DNA of 64,000 nucleotides, taken from assembly GCA_029959085.1 (NCBI GenBank), contig JARWIR010000062.1:1116001-1180000 (forward strand), written 5' to 3'. The position numbers were made by a program, and so were the translations under genes. Positions 31,977-44,485 of this stretch are shown in pieces. Within the stretch, counting starts at the first letter, position 1. Every line of letters starts with the position of its first letter. The stretch comes from Nemophila menziesii (taxonomy: Eukaryota; Streptophyta; Magnoliopsida; Boraginales; Hydrophyllaceae). The notes under the pieces are model-generated. The model made no database searches, was not told where the DNA came from, and saw only the letters and a program-made list of their open reading frames with translations.

Positions 31977-32390
31977 TGGCCGGCTAGCCGGCAGATTCGC
32001 CGGCATGCCGGTCGAGAGGGCGGCGGAAAAAATTACTAAATTCGATTTTTTTTTAACCTCAAAACGCAAGTATATTGCGTCGTCGCTGACGCAGTGATCA
32101 GAACTCTCGACATTCTTGGCCGGCTAGCCGGCGGTTTCGCCGGCATGCCGGCGGAATGTCGATGGCGCATTTGATGACGCAGCAACCTTGCGTCGTCGCT
32201 GACGCAAGGACCAGAACCTGTCCTCCATTTGGCCGGCTAGCCGGTCAGTTTACCGGCATGCCGGCGCTTTCTCGATGGCGCGAATGATGATGCAGCAATG
32301 CTGCATTGTCGCTGACGCAGTGGTCAGAGAGTTGGGGTCCTTCAGCTCGTTTGACCGGTATGCCGGCCAGCTCGCCGGCTAGCCGGTCAA
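31977..32390. repeat. GC-rich paired-palindrome cluster between pol and the extra ORF
   Basis: CCGGCTAGCCGG and CCGGCATGCCGG (or one-base variants), separated by about 9 bp, occur as a pair at 31979, 32118 and 32231. At 32352 the pair occurs in reverse order. Between them a second motif, GTCGCTGACGCA, with an upstream CAGCAA..TTGCGTCGTC, recurs three times (32082, 32195, 32313). The surrounding DNA is AT-rich, so the block stands out. Tandem repeats in the 3' untranslated region are known from related plant elements (Tat/Ogre). Confidence 0.8.
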
Positions 32391-32625
32391 ACCTGCTGTG
32401 AACTTCAATTTTTTTCGTTTTTCTCATCGTTTTGACCCCAAACTCATGACCATTATACCCCTGAAATCATCAAAAACAAACACCCTTCCTCATTTCTTAA
32501 AAATAAAACTAAAATCAACGAAAAACTTAGCTAGTTTACACTACGGAAATTGAAATACTTAAACTAATATACAAGAAATTGGATTTTGTTTAACGTCGTT
32601 AAGCTCGACGGGTTACCTCGTGCTT

Positions 32626-35600
32626 CTAAGGAGCTTCGAGGAGGTACATGAACTCTCCGGGATGTGGGTCTTTTGTACGATCGGTGTCTTCACCTCCATG
32701 ATAAATCTTTAAACGATGACCGTTCACCATGAATGTACGGTTTTCAAGTGGATGTTCTATCTCTATAGCTCCATGAGGTGTAACCTTGGTTACAATGTAA
32801 GGACCCGACCACTTCGATCTTAATTTCCCCGGATAATTACTGAACTTTGAATTATATTTTAACACTCTTTGTCCCACTACAAAGTTCTTCTCTCGAATTC
32901 GATTATCATGCCATTTCTTGGTATTTTCTTTGTAAAGCTTAGCATTCTCATAAGCATGTAATCTGAATTCATCAAGCTCATTAAGTTTCATCATTCGATT
33001 TTCACCAGCTAGCGTAGGATCTAAATTTAACTTCGCAATAGCCCAATAGGCACCCATTTCAAGTTCAAGAGGTAAGTGACAAGCCTTACCATACACCATT
33101 TGATACGGAGAAGCACCTACTGGGGTTTTGAAAGCAGTACGATAGGCCCATAGTGCATCATCTAATTTCATAGACCAATCTTTCCTAGTAGGACCAACGG
33201 TTTTCTCTAAAATAGATTTTACCTCACGATTTGATACTTCGGCTTGACCATTGGCTTGTGGATGATAAGCAGTAGATACATGATGTCTCACTCCGTACTT
33301 CTCTAGAACAGTCTTCAAATACTTATTAACGAAATGAGTACCTCCATCGCTAATAATTACCCTCGGAGTGCCATGTCTAGTGAAAATATGCGATTTCAAG
33401 AACTTAATCACTACTCGTGAATCATTAGTTGGCAAAGCCACAACTTCTACCCACTTAGACACGTAATCAACAGCTAATAAGATGTAGAGGTTACCATTTG
33501 AAGGAACGAACGGACCCATAAAATCTATACCCCAAACATCGAATATTTCAACTTCTAACACATTGTTACGTGGCATCTCATCCCTCTTGGATATGTTTCC
33601 GGTAAATTGGCATCTATTACATATTTTCGTATATTCATGACAATCTTTTATAATAGAGGGCCAATAGAAACCAGATTGTAATACCTTAGCAGCAGTTCGA
33701 TCTCCTTTGAAATGTCCACCATAAGGTGAATCGTGACACCCCGCTATAATCGCTTCAATCTCTTCCTTGGCTACACATCGTCTTACCATTTGATCAGCAC
33801 ATACTTTGTAGAGGAAAGGATCCTCCCAAAAGAATTGTCTTGCACGGTGGGCTAATCTTTTTCTCTCTTGATAAGTTGACCCTTCAGGAAAGGAACCACT
33901 CACCACTAAATTCGCGATATCCGCATACCAAGGGGCTTCATAATCACGAACCACGAATAAATTCTCATCAGGAAATTCTTCTCTAACTGCTTCAGTACCA
34001 CTATTCAGCTCTGAACCTTCTAACCGCGATAGATGATCCGCAACCTGATACTCACACCCTTTTCTATCCTTGATCTCTAAATCGAACTCTTGAAGCAATA
34101 AAACCCATCTGATTAATCTCGGCTTAGCATCCTTCTTCTCCATAAGATATCGAATCGCTGAATGATCTGTATAAACAATAACTTTCGCTCCAAGAAGATA
34201 AGAGCGAAATTTATCGAATGAATACACAACCGCTAGCAACTCCTTTTCTGTAACTGTATAATTAATTTGAGCACCACTAAAAGTTTTACTAGCATAATAA
34301 ATCGAATGAAAAACTTTCTCTTTTCTTTGTCCTAATACGGCTCCCATACATAAATCACTCGCATCACACATAACCTCAAACGGTAAATTCCAATCTGGAG
34401 GTAATACTATAGGAGCATAAATAAGTTTTTCTTTGATTGCTTTGAAGGCCGCTAAACAAGCTTCATCAAAAAGGAATTTGGAGTCCTTTTCAAGTAAGTT
34501 GCATAACGATTTAGCAATCTTAGAAAAGTCTTTGATAAATCGCCTATAAAAGCCAGCATGGCCAAGAAAACTTCTTACCCCTTTAACAGAAACAGGAGGG
34601 GGAAGAGTTTTAATTACCTCTATCTTCGCTCTATCGACTTCCAATCCAACACTCGAAACCTTGTGACCCAGAACAATACCTTCGCGAACCATGAAATGAC
34701 ACTTCTCCCAGTTTAAAACCAAATCTGTTTCTTTGCATCTGATTAACACTTTCTCCAAATTATCTAAACACTTATCAAAATCATCACCAAATACAGAGAA
34801 ATCATCCATAAACACTTCAAGAAAATTATCGATCATATCCCAGAAGATGGCCATCTTGCATCTTTGAAAGGTAGCAGGAGCATTACACAACCCAAATGGC
34901 ATTCTGCGATATGCAAAAGTACCAAAGGGGCATGTAAACGTTGTTTTATGTTGATCTTCCGGAGCCACGTAAATTTGATTATACCCAGAATAACCATCCA
35001 AGAAGCAATAGTACTCTCTTCCGGCTAACTTATCTAACATTTGATCAATGAAGGGCAAAGGGAAATGATCTTTTCTGGTGGCCTTGTTCAGCTTTCTGTA
35101 ATCCATGCAAACTCTCCATCCAACTACCGTTCTTGAAGGAATTGCTTCATTTTTATCATTAAGAACTGTTGTCATTCCTCCTTTATTCGGTACACACTGA
35201 ACCGGACTCACCCATTCACTACTCGAAATGGGATAAATAATCCCCGCATCTAAAAGCTTGATCACCTCTTTCTTCACTACATCCTTCATGGCGGGCATTA
35301 ATCTTCTTTGACCTTCAACTGAGCGTGCGTTAATATCTTCAAGTATGATTTTGTGTTGACAATAGGATGGACTAATGCCTTTGATGTCAGCAATTGTCCA
35401 ACCTATTGCTTCTTTGTTGGCTCTTAACACACGCAACAGTTTATCTTCTTGAGGACCTGTTAAATTAGCTGAAACAATAACAGGTAGAGTTTCATTAGTA
35501 CCTAAATACGCATACCTCAAGTGTGCTGGAAATGGTTTTTCTTCCAATTCCGGAGGAGATTCAATTGAAGGCTTCTTTTTAGGAATAATCTCCCCCGGTT

Positions 35601-35889
35601 CTCTCACAGGTTCATAGGCAAGACGCCTATACTTCAGATTTTCAGAATTGAGAGCTGCTACTGTTTCGGTAAGCTCCTCCATCATCTCAGGTGAATCTAA
35701 TGTCAAAGCAGCCTGCAAGATATCATCAAAATTTAAGCAATTAAATACCTCTTGCGATGCTTCCTCTACTACATCCATTCTGAAGCAATCTTCCTGAGAA
35801 TCTGGGAATTTCATAGCTCGAAATACATTGAATTTGACTTCCTCATCTTGTATCCTTATCCTTAATTCGCCATTTTCTACATCGATCAA
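32626..35889 (-). CDS. Element A pol: RT, RNase H and integrase
   Basis: 1087 residues from the first Met after the stop at 35953-35955. The RT has D298 (FLDGYSG) and the FMDDF box with D362-D363, the form usual in Athila. RNase H has D509, E550, D575 and D618. The integrase has the zinc site H719, H726, C757, C760 and the catalytic triad D789, D848, E884 with exactly 35 residues between the last two. The C-terminal part holds a GPY-like stretch (KWSGPYIV). This whole stretch is uninterrupted, so RT and integrase could be made if translation started or was rescued here. The frame continues upstream without shift into the protease beyond one TAG. Confidence 0.93.
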   Translation of the reverse strand: MIDVENGELRIRIQDEEVKFNVFRAMKFPDSQEDCFRMDVVEEASQEVFNCLNFDDILQAALTLDSPEMMEELTETVAALNSENLKYRRLAYEPVREPGEIIPKKKPSIESPPELEEKPFPAHLRYAYLGTNETLPVIVSANLTGPQEDKLLRVLRANKEAIGWTIADIKGISPSYCQHKIILEDINARSVEGQRRLMPAMKDVVKKEVIKLLDAGIIYPISSSEWVSPVQCVPNKGGMTTVLNDKNEAIPSRTVVGWRVCMDYRKLNKATRKDHFPLPFIDQMLDKLAGREYYCFLDGYSGYNQIYVAPEDQHKTTFTCPFGTFAYRRMPFGLCNAPATFQRCKMAIFWDMIDNFLEVFMDDFSVFGDDFDKCLDNLEKVLIRCKETDLVLNWEKCHFMVREGIVLGHKVSSVGLEVDRAKIEVIKTLPPPVSVKGVRSFLGHAGFYRRFIKDFSKIAKSLCNLLEKDSKFLFDEACLAAFKAIKEKLIYAPIVLPPDWNLPFEVMCDASDLCMGAVLGQRKEKVFHSIYYASKTFSGAQINYTVTEKELLAVVYSFDKFRSYLLGAKVIVYTDHSAIRYLMEKKDAKPRLIRWVLLLQEFDLEIKDRKGCEYQVADHLSRLEGSELNSGTEAVREEFPDENLFVVRDYEAPWYADIANLVVSGSFPEGSTYQERKRLAHRARQFFWEDPFLYKVCADQMVRRCVAKEEIEAIIAGCHDSPYGGHFKGDRTAAKVLQSGFYWPSIIKDCHEYTKICNRCQFTGNISKRDEMPRNNVLEVEIFDVWGIDFMGPFVPSNGNLYILLAVDYVSKWVEVVALPTNDSRVVIKFLKSHIFTRHGTPRVIISDGGTHFVNKYLKTVLEKYGVRHHVSTAYHPQANGQAEVSNREVKSILEKTVGPTRKDWSMKLDDALWAYRTAFKTPVGASPYQMVYGKACHLPLELEMGAYWAIAKLNLDPTLAGENRMMKLNELDEFRLHAYENAKLYKENTKKWHDNRIREKNFVVGQRVLKYNSKFSNYPGKLRSKWSGPYIVTKVTPHGAIEIEHPLENRTFMVNGHRLKIYHGGEDTDRTKDPHPGEFMYLLEAP

Positions 35890-35952
35890 TGTTCTCCCTG
35901 TAGCTAGGAATGGTCTACCTAAAATAATGGGGACATTTCTATCTGCATTGTA

Positions 35953-36690
35953 CTAAAGTATTACGAAATCATCGGGAAATATAAGTGTACCTGCTTTAAC
36001 AAGGACGTCCTCAATGCGGCCTTCAGGATGAGCAAGAGACCAGTCCGCCATTTGCAAGACCATAGAAGTGGGTCTTGCGTTTCCAATTTTTAGCTTATCA
36101 AAGATTGACTTGGGCATCAAATTGATGCTCGCTCCCAAATCACATAGCGCTTTTCCTTTCCATTCTTCTCCAATTGATATCGGAATCGTGAAACTCCCCG
36201 GATCAACTAACTTCGGAGGTAATTTACTTTGACAAATCGCGCTACACTCTTCTGGAAGACCAATCATTTCATTATCACAATAAGGCCTTTTATTAGTGAG
36301 GGCCCTCTTCAAGAACTTCGTATACTTAGGAATGTCTCGAATCGCTTCTAGTAACGGAATATTAATACTTAGACCCTTCACTCTATTAAAGAACTTCTGA
36401 AAATCAGCTATATCACCCTTTTTCTGAACTCGTGATGGAAACGGTGGTGGAGGGCGATTGCTCACAATTTCATCTCTCTTTTTCGGAACTTCTCTTGGTC
36501 TTTCTATCTCTTCAACCTCACTATCTTTCTCATTCTCTTTCTCTTTCTCACCCACTTCCTTTTCTTTTCTTGGAACTTCTTTCTCTTTCATAACAGGAAA
36601 AGGAGGTGGAGGAAGGTTCTTACCACTTCGTAATGTAACGGCTTTGCAATCTTCACGTTGTATTGGATTCTCAGTATCGCTAGGAAGTTG
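35953..36690 (-). pseudogene. Element A protease region
   Basis: The minus-strand frame is open from 36690 (just after TGA 36691-36693) to TAG 35953-35955; the first Met is at 36591. A Glu/Lys-rich linker is followed by PPPPFPSRV, the FLKRALTNKR / LPEECSAI segment typical of Athila-like polyproteins, and the aspartic protease active site DLGAS at residues 151-155 counted from that Met. The TAG falls inside the protease, before the [10 protein letters not shown] flap segment, which is in the same phase downstream. A motif AVTLRSGK lies upstream of the Met in the open frame. Confidence 0.85.
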
Positions 36691-38263
36691 TCATTGTGGA
36701 CGTTGATTCAGTTGTTTATTGATTTGACTTAGCTGATTCTGGAACAACTTCATATTTGCTTCGGCTGCAATTTGACGTTCCATAGCTTGTGTCTGAAGAG
36801 CAATTAAACTTTCAACCGTTTTCTGAAGGGTAACTACTCCTTCTTGTGGATGGGCAGGTAAGACTTTCTGATTTAAATTTTCATCATAAGTATTCTGAGG
36901 AGCTTGTTTTTTTTACATAATTGCCTTGATTCTGTCCTCCTTGATAATTGTTGTGTGGTCTTGGATTATAGTTGTTACCTTGGGGACGCGGCTGATACGC
37001 GTAGGTAGGATTGGCTGCCCCATTAGGATTTGAGTATTGAAACCCAGGATGGTTTCTGTTAGGCTGATATCCATTACCACTTGAATTGAAGTTACCTCTG
37101 TTGGACATAAACATCACGGACTCTTGATTATTCGGACAACTTTCCTCATTATGATCATCTACCTTACAAATCGAACACATATACACCTCTTGTGCAGCAT
37201 GCACATCTACCTTCTTACTCGAAAAACCTTCTTTTACAACTAAAGTAAGCTGCTTCAACTGTTGCGCTATAGTCTTCCGAATCTTATTCTCAAGCGTAGC
37301 AAACTTTTCTTCCATATCAACATTATTCACTCCTTTAACCGGTGTTCTTACTGAATTCCACCCAACTTCATTCTTGACTGTTCTCTCTAAAATAATTTTA
37401 GCATGAGCGGGTTGAACTTGAAGAAAACCTGCACCACATAGCGTATCTAATTTCTCTCTCGAAGTTCCATCAAGTCCTTTGTAAAAGATTTTTAGCTGTT
37501 ATTGTTCTGAAAAGCCATGATTGGGAACTCTACGCAGACACATCTGAAATCTTGTCCAACTCTTACCCACAGTTTCATCATATTCTTGACGGAAATGCGT
37601 CAATTCTAATTCAGCATCTAATCTCATGTTACTTGGGTAATACCTGTCAAAGAAAGCAATCTCTAATTGGTCCCAGTTGGTTATCTTCGTAGGATCTTGC
37701 GTATCGTGCCATTCACTCGCTCCATCAATCACAAAAAATTTAAACGCAGCAAAATACATCTGTTCTCTTGAAACTCCTTGTGTGATATAAGAATCACATA
37801 TCTGTTTAAACTTCTGTACTGCTCTAAGAGGATCTTCTGATGGTCTTCCACGAAAATTTCCAAAATTTTGGAATTGAGCTAACATACCCGAATCTGGACA
37901 GAATCGCGGAACATCCATATCTGGAGCACCTACTCCTATAGCAGGAGCACGGAATGGAACTTCTGGAGGACCATTAGTAAACCACGGATCTTGATTCATC
38001 ACTATCTGAACTTGAGGATTAGGAATCACTGGTGGAATTGGAGGAATAACGCCTGGAGCCAAAGGTTGGCCACCTGCGCCTAGTTGACCTGGTTGATTAT
38101 TTTGATGATCGTGAAGATTTATCTCTTCCATTCTGTTACTTAACTCTTCTACTTCTAAAGCTTCTCGTTCTCTTCTTCTTCTGTTAGCAAGTCTGATCAA
38201 CGATTCTGGATTACTAAGGATCGGAGGTGTTGGCTCTAGATCCTTGAATAGCCTTCTTCGCAT
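36691..38263 (-). pseudogene. Element A gag with one nonsense codon and one frameshift
   Basis: The gag starts with ATG at 38263 and runs to TAA 37499-37501 (254 residues: basic N terminus, Pro-rich stretch, then a capsid domain with GASEWHDTQ and WDQLEIAFFDRYYP). The same phase continues after that stop to 36884, with the knuckle CSICKVDDHNEESC (CX2CX4HX4C). A run of eight A near 36907-36914 marks a frame change, after which another phase is open to TGA 36691-36693. So the gag is recognisable end to end but carries two nonsense codons and one frameshift. Confidence 0.85.
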
Positions 38264-38372
38264 ACACCAAACCTAAAAACCTGAAAAAGCTAACAAACAA
38301 AAAGCGTAAAACTGATAAAATAAAATAAATGCACTATCACTAAAGGATAAACACCGTGGTCACACGCTACCG

Positions 38373-38390
38373 TCCCCGGCAGCGGCGCCA
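38373..38390 (-). promoter_or_regulatory. Primer binding site of element A (tRNA-Asp type)
   Basis: The minus strand reads TGGCGCCGCTGCCGGGGA, six bases inside the 5' LTR. It differs by one base from the Athila-type TGGCGCCGTTGCCGGGGA. Confidence 0.88.
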
Positions 38391-38396
38391 AAAACT

Positions 38397-39956
38397 TGGT
38401 GGTCCTTTGTGTGTTCTAAATAAATGCAAATGTAAATCGAACCACAACCGCAAGTGTACGGTTGTCCCAAGTAGTATAACTGATAATACAGATTCGTTCC
38501 AAGGACGGAATGGTTGACTACAATGCTTATCTATTAATGATTGATGCACTTATGAAAACAAATAAAGGTAAAATGTTTGTTTGGTTTTGTATTAATTCTA
38601 AGTAAATGAAAGACAAATATTAAAATGCAAATAAAAGCTAAGACGCAAATAAAATGATGTAAAACGCAATATGAGAAGTAGCACTTGAGAACACAAGGAT
38701 CCTCCCACTCCTATTTCTTAACTTATGTTGTTTAAGGGCTAAATTAGTCAATTACAATGGTCGGGATTCTAAATTCCTTATACCCCCGTCAGGGTGGACT
38801 ATAAGGCGATCCTAAAGTGTCACTAGTCCCGTCAGGGTAAATATGATCCACTGTTGGATGATTAAGTTTTATTACCTCATTGGCCCTAGGATTAGCTAAG
38901 TTCGTCAGAATCAATAGCTTCTATCCTAGATTGAATAAATGGTTCTGTACCTAAACCCTCCGTCAGGATGATCCAATCGCCACTAATTGGAATAGCCTAG
39001 ATACTAACACCTGTTCCTAGTTCATGACGCTAAAAACAGTAAACATTCTCAATTTATCGAAAAGAGTAAAAGCCCTAATTTAGTTTAATTTAACAGAAAC
39101 CCAAATTCAACATTCGTTATTTAATAAGATTGGGATTCACCCATTGTTTGTTCTCAAGCACTATGAAAAGCTTAGCTCATATTAAAATGAAATACGAAAT
39201 TAAAAATAAAGGAATTCATATTGTTTACAAAATTAAAAGATAAGAAAAACCTAATTTCCGGAATCGGAATGACTACGAACGGAGATATAGACTCTCTCCA
39301 GCTCTTGTAGCTTCTTCTCCTTCCTTCAGTTGCTTCTCTCTGGTGTTTTTAATCTTGCAGAATGTGAATTGTGTGTAAAATAGAAGTCAAGGGCTGATTT
39401 TATAGGTGGAAATTCGGACTTGGCCTTAGGCTTTTTATTAAATGAAATATAAAAGGCCAAAGTCCACTAACTTAGCCCAAAATCCCGTAACTGCTGATAT
39501 GTCTTCACTAAAACGGCTTTTCCCGATACGTTAGGACTCCGATTGACCTCATTCTAGTTTCTAAAGTTCCGTAACTCGATAAGGAATGTTTTCTCTTCAA
39601 AGGTCAGCGGCTAAATCATCGCTTAAGCACCTCGAAATCAGCAATCTATGGCCTGGAAAATGGATTTTCAGCTCTAAAAATAATATATTCGGGATTTCTT
39701 TTCAAGTTTTGACTCTATCTTTTGATCTTTGACTTTCTCCTTGGATTCCTCTTCTAGCTAACATCTAAAACCTGTAAAATTTACACTAAAAATACCAATA
39801 TTACGCGCAAAAGCTTAATAAACTAAAATTGCTAGAAATAAAAGAGGAAAATCATATTATTGCATATTTAGTCCAAAAGTCTATCAAATTGATTAAATAA
39901 ACACCAAAAATGATGTCTCCTAAGGGTCGGAAATAAGAACAATTAAGGAGACATCA
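38397..39956 (-). repeat. Right LTR (5' LTR) of element A
   Basis: 1560 bp. Minus-strand TATA box CTATAAAA at 39400-39407. It retains the 26 bp and 43 bp segments missing from the left LTR. The TGATGTCTCC..GGAGACATCA pair is at 39911-39920 and 39947-39956. Confidence 0.93.
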
Positions 39957-39961
39957 ATGAT
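39957..39961. repeat. Target duplication ATGAT, right copy (element A)
   Basis: Matches 27303-27307. Confidence 0.9.
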
Positions 39962-41408
39962 CCTAGAGCATAATTATCTAAAAAGACTTATGTAGTAATG
40001 CTCAAGAAATAATGCACAAGTATGCTTAATATACACATAATCAACAATCCATGAATTCAAGTCCAGATTAACTTCGCAATGCCAGAAGGAGAGGTTGATA
40101 ACTTAGTTCGTCCTAATGGCTATAGGTTGTTCATAGGTCCTAACATAGCATTCAATGGTCCACTTACCTACTACCTAATAGCTCAATTGCTTCTCCACCA
40201 AGCAGTTAGAAATCCTAAGGTCTTTGGTTATAACTTGGCTTAGGGACGGTGTGGTATATTTGGATAATGAAAAGTGAGCTTTGGCTCACTCCTCACATTC
40301 CATCAACGAATCGCCCTCGAGCTTGAGTTTTCACTCGAAGATGTTCTTACTCAACCCAATTTTTGATGCTTTTGATTTTCATCCCCAATAATCCCAAATA
40401 AAACCTTTTGTGATGATATACAAATTCCACTTTGACGGTCCGAATATATAGTTTCTTTTCATATCAATTTTTTCTTTTGTATAGCTATGACCCTCTTTTT
40501 AATGTTGAGATATCACGCTATTTTTTTCATATATATTTTTTTTCTTTTTATGCCCTTGTTGGCAATTTTAGCTCGTAGCTTCTTTTTCATTAACTATTAC
40601 CCCGGCAAAGGGTTACAATATTAACTTTTTCATCATCAATAAATTCACAAATACAATTTCCAAATCCCAATGTTCCCTAATGTTGAAACCCACCACCCCA
40701 AACTCAAGCTCTAAAACGACTTGTTTCAGGTTTTGCAATTCGAGTACGGGTCATATAGATAAGTCCTACAAACTAAGGGTATGGATTATAATGTGGTTAA
40801 ATAAAAGGCTTTAGAAAGGTTCAGAGGGGCTAAGATGGATAAATAATAACAAATATCAAATAAAAGGGTGAGAAGGTATAAAAGGCTTCAAGTGGCTTCA
40901 ATATGAAAGAACTGCCTTATTCATTTTTCTAACTACCGGATTTTGTTACTTTTTCAATACTAGTTCATAGACAAGTGGGTTTTCAACTAATTTCAAACCT
41001 CACGTTCTACACACCAAATAACTCTCCCTAAGTTTCAACGTAATTTCTTAGCATTGCTCATTAACTTTTCTATCTTTTATTTCTTGTTTTCATCCATGAA
41101 TACTAGACATATTTATAACATATTTCAAAAACATACTACTTACTATCATTGACCTAATTAAATTATGCTCAAATAGGTACATTCAACCTATTCTATGCCT
41201 ATTTCAACCCAAAAAATTTTAAATTTTATGAAAAAAACAATAAGGAAGATGAGGACAACGAATCCCCACCCCCAACTCAAAAATGAGCCGTGTCCCCACG
41301 ACTCGAGAAAGACTCAAGAAAAATAAAATTTAAAATTAGCGGACATATTGCACATAAAGAAATGGTAGGGAAGAAAGAAAACATACTCTTCGAGGCTATT
41401 ACCTCGTC
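39962..41408 (-). other. 3' untranslated region of B1, continued
   Basis: Co-linear with about 47797-49260 of the first 5987 bp unit, but clearly diverged by substitutions and small indels. No coding region. Confidence 0.65.
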
Positions 41409-42103
41409 TTATCGACCATCCAAGATAGGATTTTGCTGGATTTTCTTTAATTGCTCACAGAGTGTTATGATGTACTCCTTTTCTTCTTTTAAAAGTTGCA
41501 TAATTACTCTCAAAACTTTAATGATCCAAGCATTGTCAATATTGTTACTCATCTTAAACTCACGTGTTTCTTCTTTACCCGACTTCTTATTCGATTTCTG
41601 ATCAAGACACGTGATCATAGTAGGATATTGCATTAAATAACGAGATGGGAGAGATCGAAAAATCGTATCACCTCCTCATAGATCAACTGTGCCACATCCT
41701 CTTCTTCTCCTCACAAAATACAATTCACAAAGATAGCGTTTTTAGAACGTCTTACCGTTAACGTAGACCAACCCAATCTTTCCAAATCTCCATGAATCTT
41801 CTTGTATTCTCCTCTACCAACTTCTTCTTCAAATACTTTCTCATAAGCAAAAGGCAGTTCCTTTAATTGTTTCTTCGGAGAAGCTATCATGGCCATTGAA
41901 GCTTTCTCTTTTTCCTCGGGTGTAGAGTCTTTGAATTGGAGAGGTTGTGTTGTTTCTTCACTAAAGCTGGAACCTTTTGCCCATTGAATCAACACAGCAT
42001 GCTGACCTCTCTTCTCTTGACTTGTTTTACCCTTTGTGTTGGAACTAGAACTTTTCTCACTTGATTTCTTCTCAATAAAATCCAATACCTTGCTTTTCTT
42101 CAT
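41409..42103 (-). pseudogene. B1 relict of the extra ORF
   Basis: Two minus-strand frames, 42103-41711 and 41633-41409. The end of the first (NAIFVNCI) and the following shifted frame (EDVAQLIYEEVIRF, then PTMITCLDQKS) align with FINCIIEEKPMDVARVIYDTI and CTITTLCLDAK of the element A extra ORF. The central part of that protein is missing. A coiled-coil-like C terminus remains. It is broken by at least one frameshift and one stop. Confidence 0.7.
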
Positions 42104-42583
42104 CTCCCTTATAGTAGATAATGTTTATGTTCTCTTAATCATCTCAATTGACCCCCAACTCAAAGCTTTAACCATCTTAAAATTTGAACTCTTGATTATT
42201 GGTTGAACAAGCTTTGTTTGGGTTAGAAAAGGTGTTTTGATGATGATTATCTATATGGGTAAGATAATTTCTTCATGGATTGGTATGGATTTAAGAAATT
42301 CTAGGATGAATTTCTAAATTTTAAGCTTTTGATTCTTGGATTCAAGGTGTTTTGGTATAACATGGGTGGTTGAATCTTCTTTGTAATGATGTGTAGAACG
42401 GATTGGATGTGTTTTTATGGTGATTGGTAGTGTTGATGTTTAGGGAAGGTTTTATGAAGCTTTAACGGAGTTGGGAGAGGTTTAGGGAAGAAGGAGAGGC
42501 TTAAGGATTAATAATTCGTAATAGAGCAACCTCCTCTCCCTTATAACCTGATAAACGTGATTTTTCTTTCTCCAGCGGCGCTG

Positions 42584-43052
42584 TGCGGTGTACCGGAGCT
42601 ATGGCCCGGTGTACCGCATGTGAAGCTCTTGGAAATTTCGAGTTACGGCAAAAAACGTGTGTCCTCACCCCGTGGCTACGGGTTTTTGATCTTGCGGTGT
42701 ACCGGAGCTGGGGTCCGGTGTACCAGACTTGGAGCTCTTGATGTTTTTTCCTCTCGGCCAAAAACCTGAGTCTTCACCCCGTGGGCACTAGTTTTCTGCT
42801 CTGCGGTGTACCGGAGTTGGGGTCCAGTGTACCGGAGAGCTGGTCTGAATATATCCAAAAATTTCGTTTTTTATTTTATCTCCAAATTAGTTTTTCTCCA
42901 CTCCATTGGATAGATCTTGAAAGAATATGCGATTTAGACTCGAGAAAAAGTGAAATCCGATACCCGAGCGCAAAGTTATGCCAGTTCGAAGTTTTTGTTA
43001 AATTTCTCGCGCTGATAGGTGCGGTGCACCGCGAATACCTGCGGTGTACCGC
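42584..43052. repeat. GC-rich paired-palindrome cluster of B1
   Basis: GCGGTGTACCGG, a spacer near GAGCT, then CCGGTGTACC(G/A) recurs at 42584, 42694 and 42803 (period about 110), with a further pair at 43021-43052. Between them lies CACCCCGTGG.TACGGGTTTTTG. It has the same position and architecture as in element A but a different base sequence. Confidence 0.75.
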
Positions 43053-43295
43053 AAAAAGCTTCTGTCCAGCCCTTTTTAACTCCGAAAATTTTCCACTTTT
43101 TCACCCCAAACTCGAACCCTTGCATACCTACACACCAAAAACACTTATACCTTTCTTATTACTGCAATATGCGCTAAAAACACATAAACTCACTAAAACG
43201 AACAAAAACATAAATACCTAAAAACATAAAACAATGTGGGATGTCTCCCAAGAGCAGTTTTGTTTAACGTCATTAAGTTTGACGTGTTATCTCGA

Positions 43296-44485
43296 TTACG
43301 ATAGACGAAATTTCCACCCCTTGCCTCTAATTCCCATGAACTTTTCAGCTCGATTCTTCATAATCATGGATGGTGTCATCCATGAATTCGTGGGTAAAGG
43401 TTCATCTGGTGGTAACTCTATTTCATTTGTAGCATTACACTCCTCTGGCAATCCATTCATTTCTTCGGTTTCTAAACTTCGCTTGTTAGAAAGAATGTCC
43501 TTCATGAACTTACGATATTTTGACATTCTTGTGAGAGCTTCTAGAAACGGGATGTTGATCTTTAACTCGTTCACCATGTCAAGGAACTTCTTGAATTTTT
43601 TTTCATTGTTCTGATTTCTGACACGGGATGGGAATGGTGGAGGAGTACATGTGTTGGTTACCACTGGGCTCTCTTTCTTTTTTGGTGTCTTCTCTGGGAC
43701 ACTTGTTTGTTCAATTACCTCTTCCACCTTGTTTTCAATTGTTTCTTCAACCATTTTTCAAGAATAGAGGTTGGTTCTGGTTCTACTCTAGGTGGAGGTA
43801 ATTGTTTTCCACTTCTTAATTCAACTGCATGACAAACACTATTTTCTGGAGCACTAGTATCACTTGGGAGTTGCCTTTTTGCAAGAATTTGAAGTTTATT
43901 CACCATTTATGACATGGTGTGCTCAAGATTCTTAAGCATATTGGATGAGTTTTGGCTTCTTTGCTCATTTTCTTCCATTAAGTTCATCATCTTAGCCATG
44001 CTTGAATTCAAACTCGAAGGTTGCTCTTGTATGGGTTGCTGCATTGAATAAGAAAGTGGTTCTTGATAAGCTTCATTATAATTCGGCGCTTCTTGATAGA
44101 TAGGTTGTGAAGGATAATAAGATTGTGGTCGCGGTTGATAATAAATCTGTTGATTTCTGACCCAATTATAATTCTGTGGGGGCTGATAATCAGCATAATT
44201 TCCTTGAGATTGATAATAACCATCATAATAATGGTTTCTTTGATAAGGTATGAAGGAAATTGAGGCCGGATTATTCATGCAATATTCCCACGAGTGATCT
44301 CTTGTTCCACAACTAGGACATAAAGGTGAAGTATGTACTAGATTTCCTTGAGCTAGTTTTCGCGCTTGTTCTCGTAATTCCTCAAGTTGTTGGTTTAACT
44401 CTTTGAGCTTTAGAGATTCTAAAGTCTCTGTTTGTTTTTCTGATTTAATCGTCCAACTTCTCTTGGTTTCAAGAACGTACTCCAT
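43296..44485 (-). pseudogene. B1 partial gag (nucleocapsid and linker)
   Basis: Minus-strand pieces 44485-43907, 43906-43715 (same phase, divided by one stop) and 43754-43296 (shifted frame). Visible are the knuckle CPSCGTRDHSWEYC (CX2CX4HX4C), a Tyr/Gln/Pro-rich region with YYQPRPQ repeats, the CHAVELRSGK motif, and the LPEECNAT segment that precedes protease in element A. It then stops; the protease DLGAS motif is missing. The capsid domain upstream of the knuckle is also missing. The frame is open before the Met at 44485. Confidence 0.8.

Larger units (their letters stand above)
27308..39956 (-). mobile_element. Element A: complete Athila-type Ty3/gypsy retrotransposon
   Basis: 12.6 kb. 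Two LTRs (27308-28799 and 38397-39956), PPT, PBS, and minus-strand gag, protease, RT, RNase H, integrase and an extra ORF after pol. By eye the LTRs differ by about two dozen substitutions, plus 26 bp and 43 bp deletions in the left copy, so the insertion is moderately recent. The gag-pol frame has three in-frame stops and one frameshift, so this copy cannot make its own full set of proteins. It sits inside B1. Confidence 0.95.

Noticed and set aside
35953..35955. Programmed readthrough at the TAG between protease and RT of element A
   Set aside because: The stop falls inside the protease domain rather than at a domain border, and the same copy has other lesions, so simple decay is the better explanation unless relatives share it.
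42501..43221. ORFs on both strands over the B1 palindrome block
   Set aside because: Same reason: GC-rich repeats with few stops, no homology to retroelement proteins.
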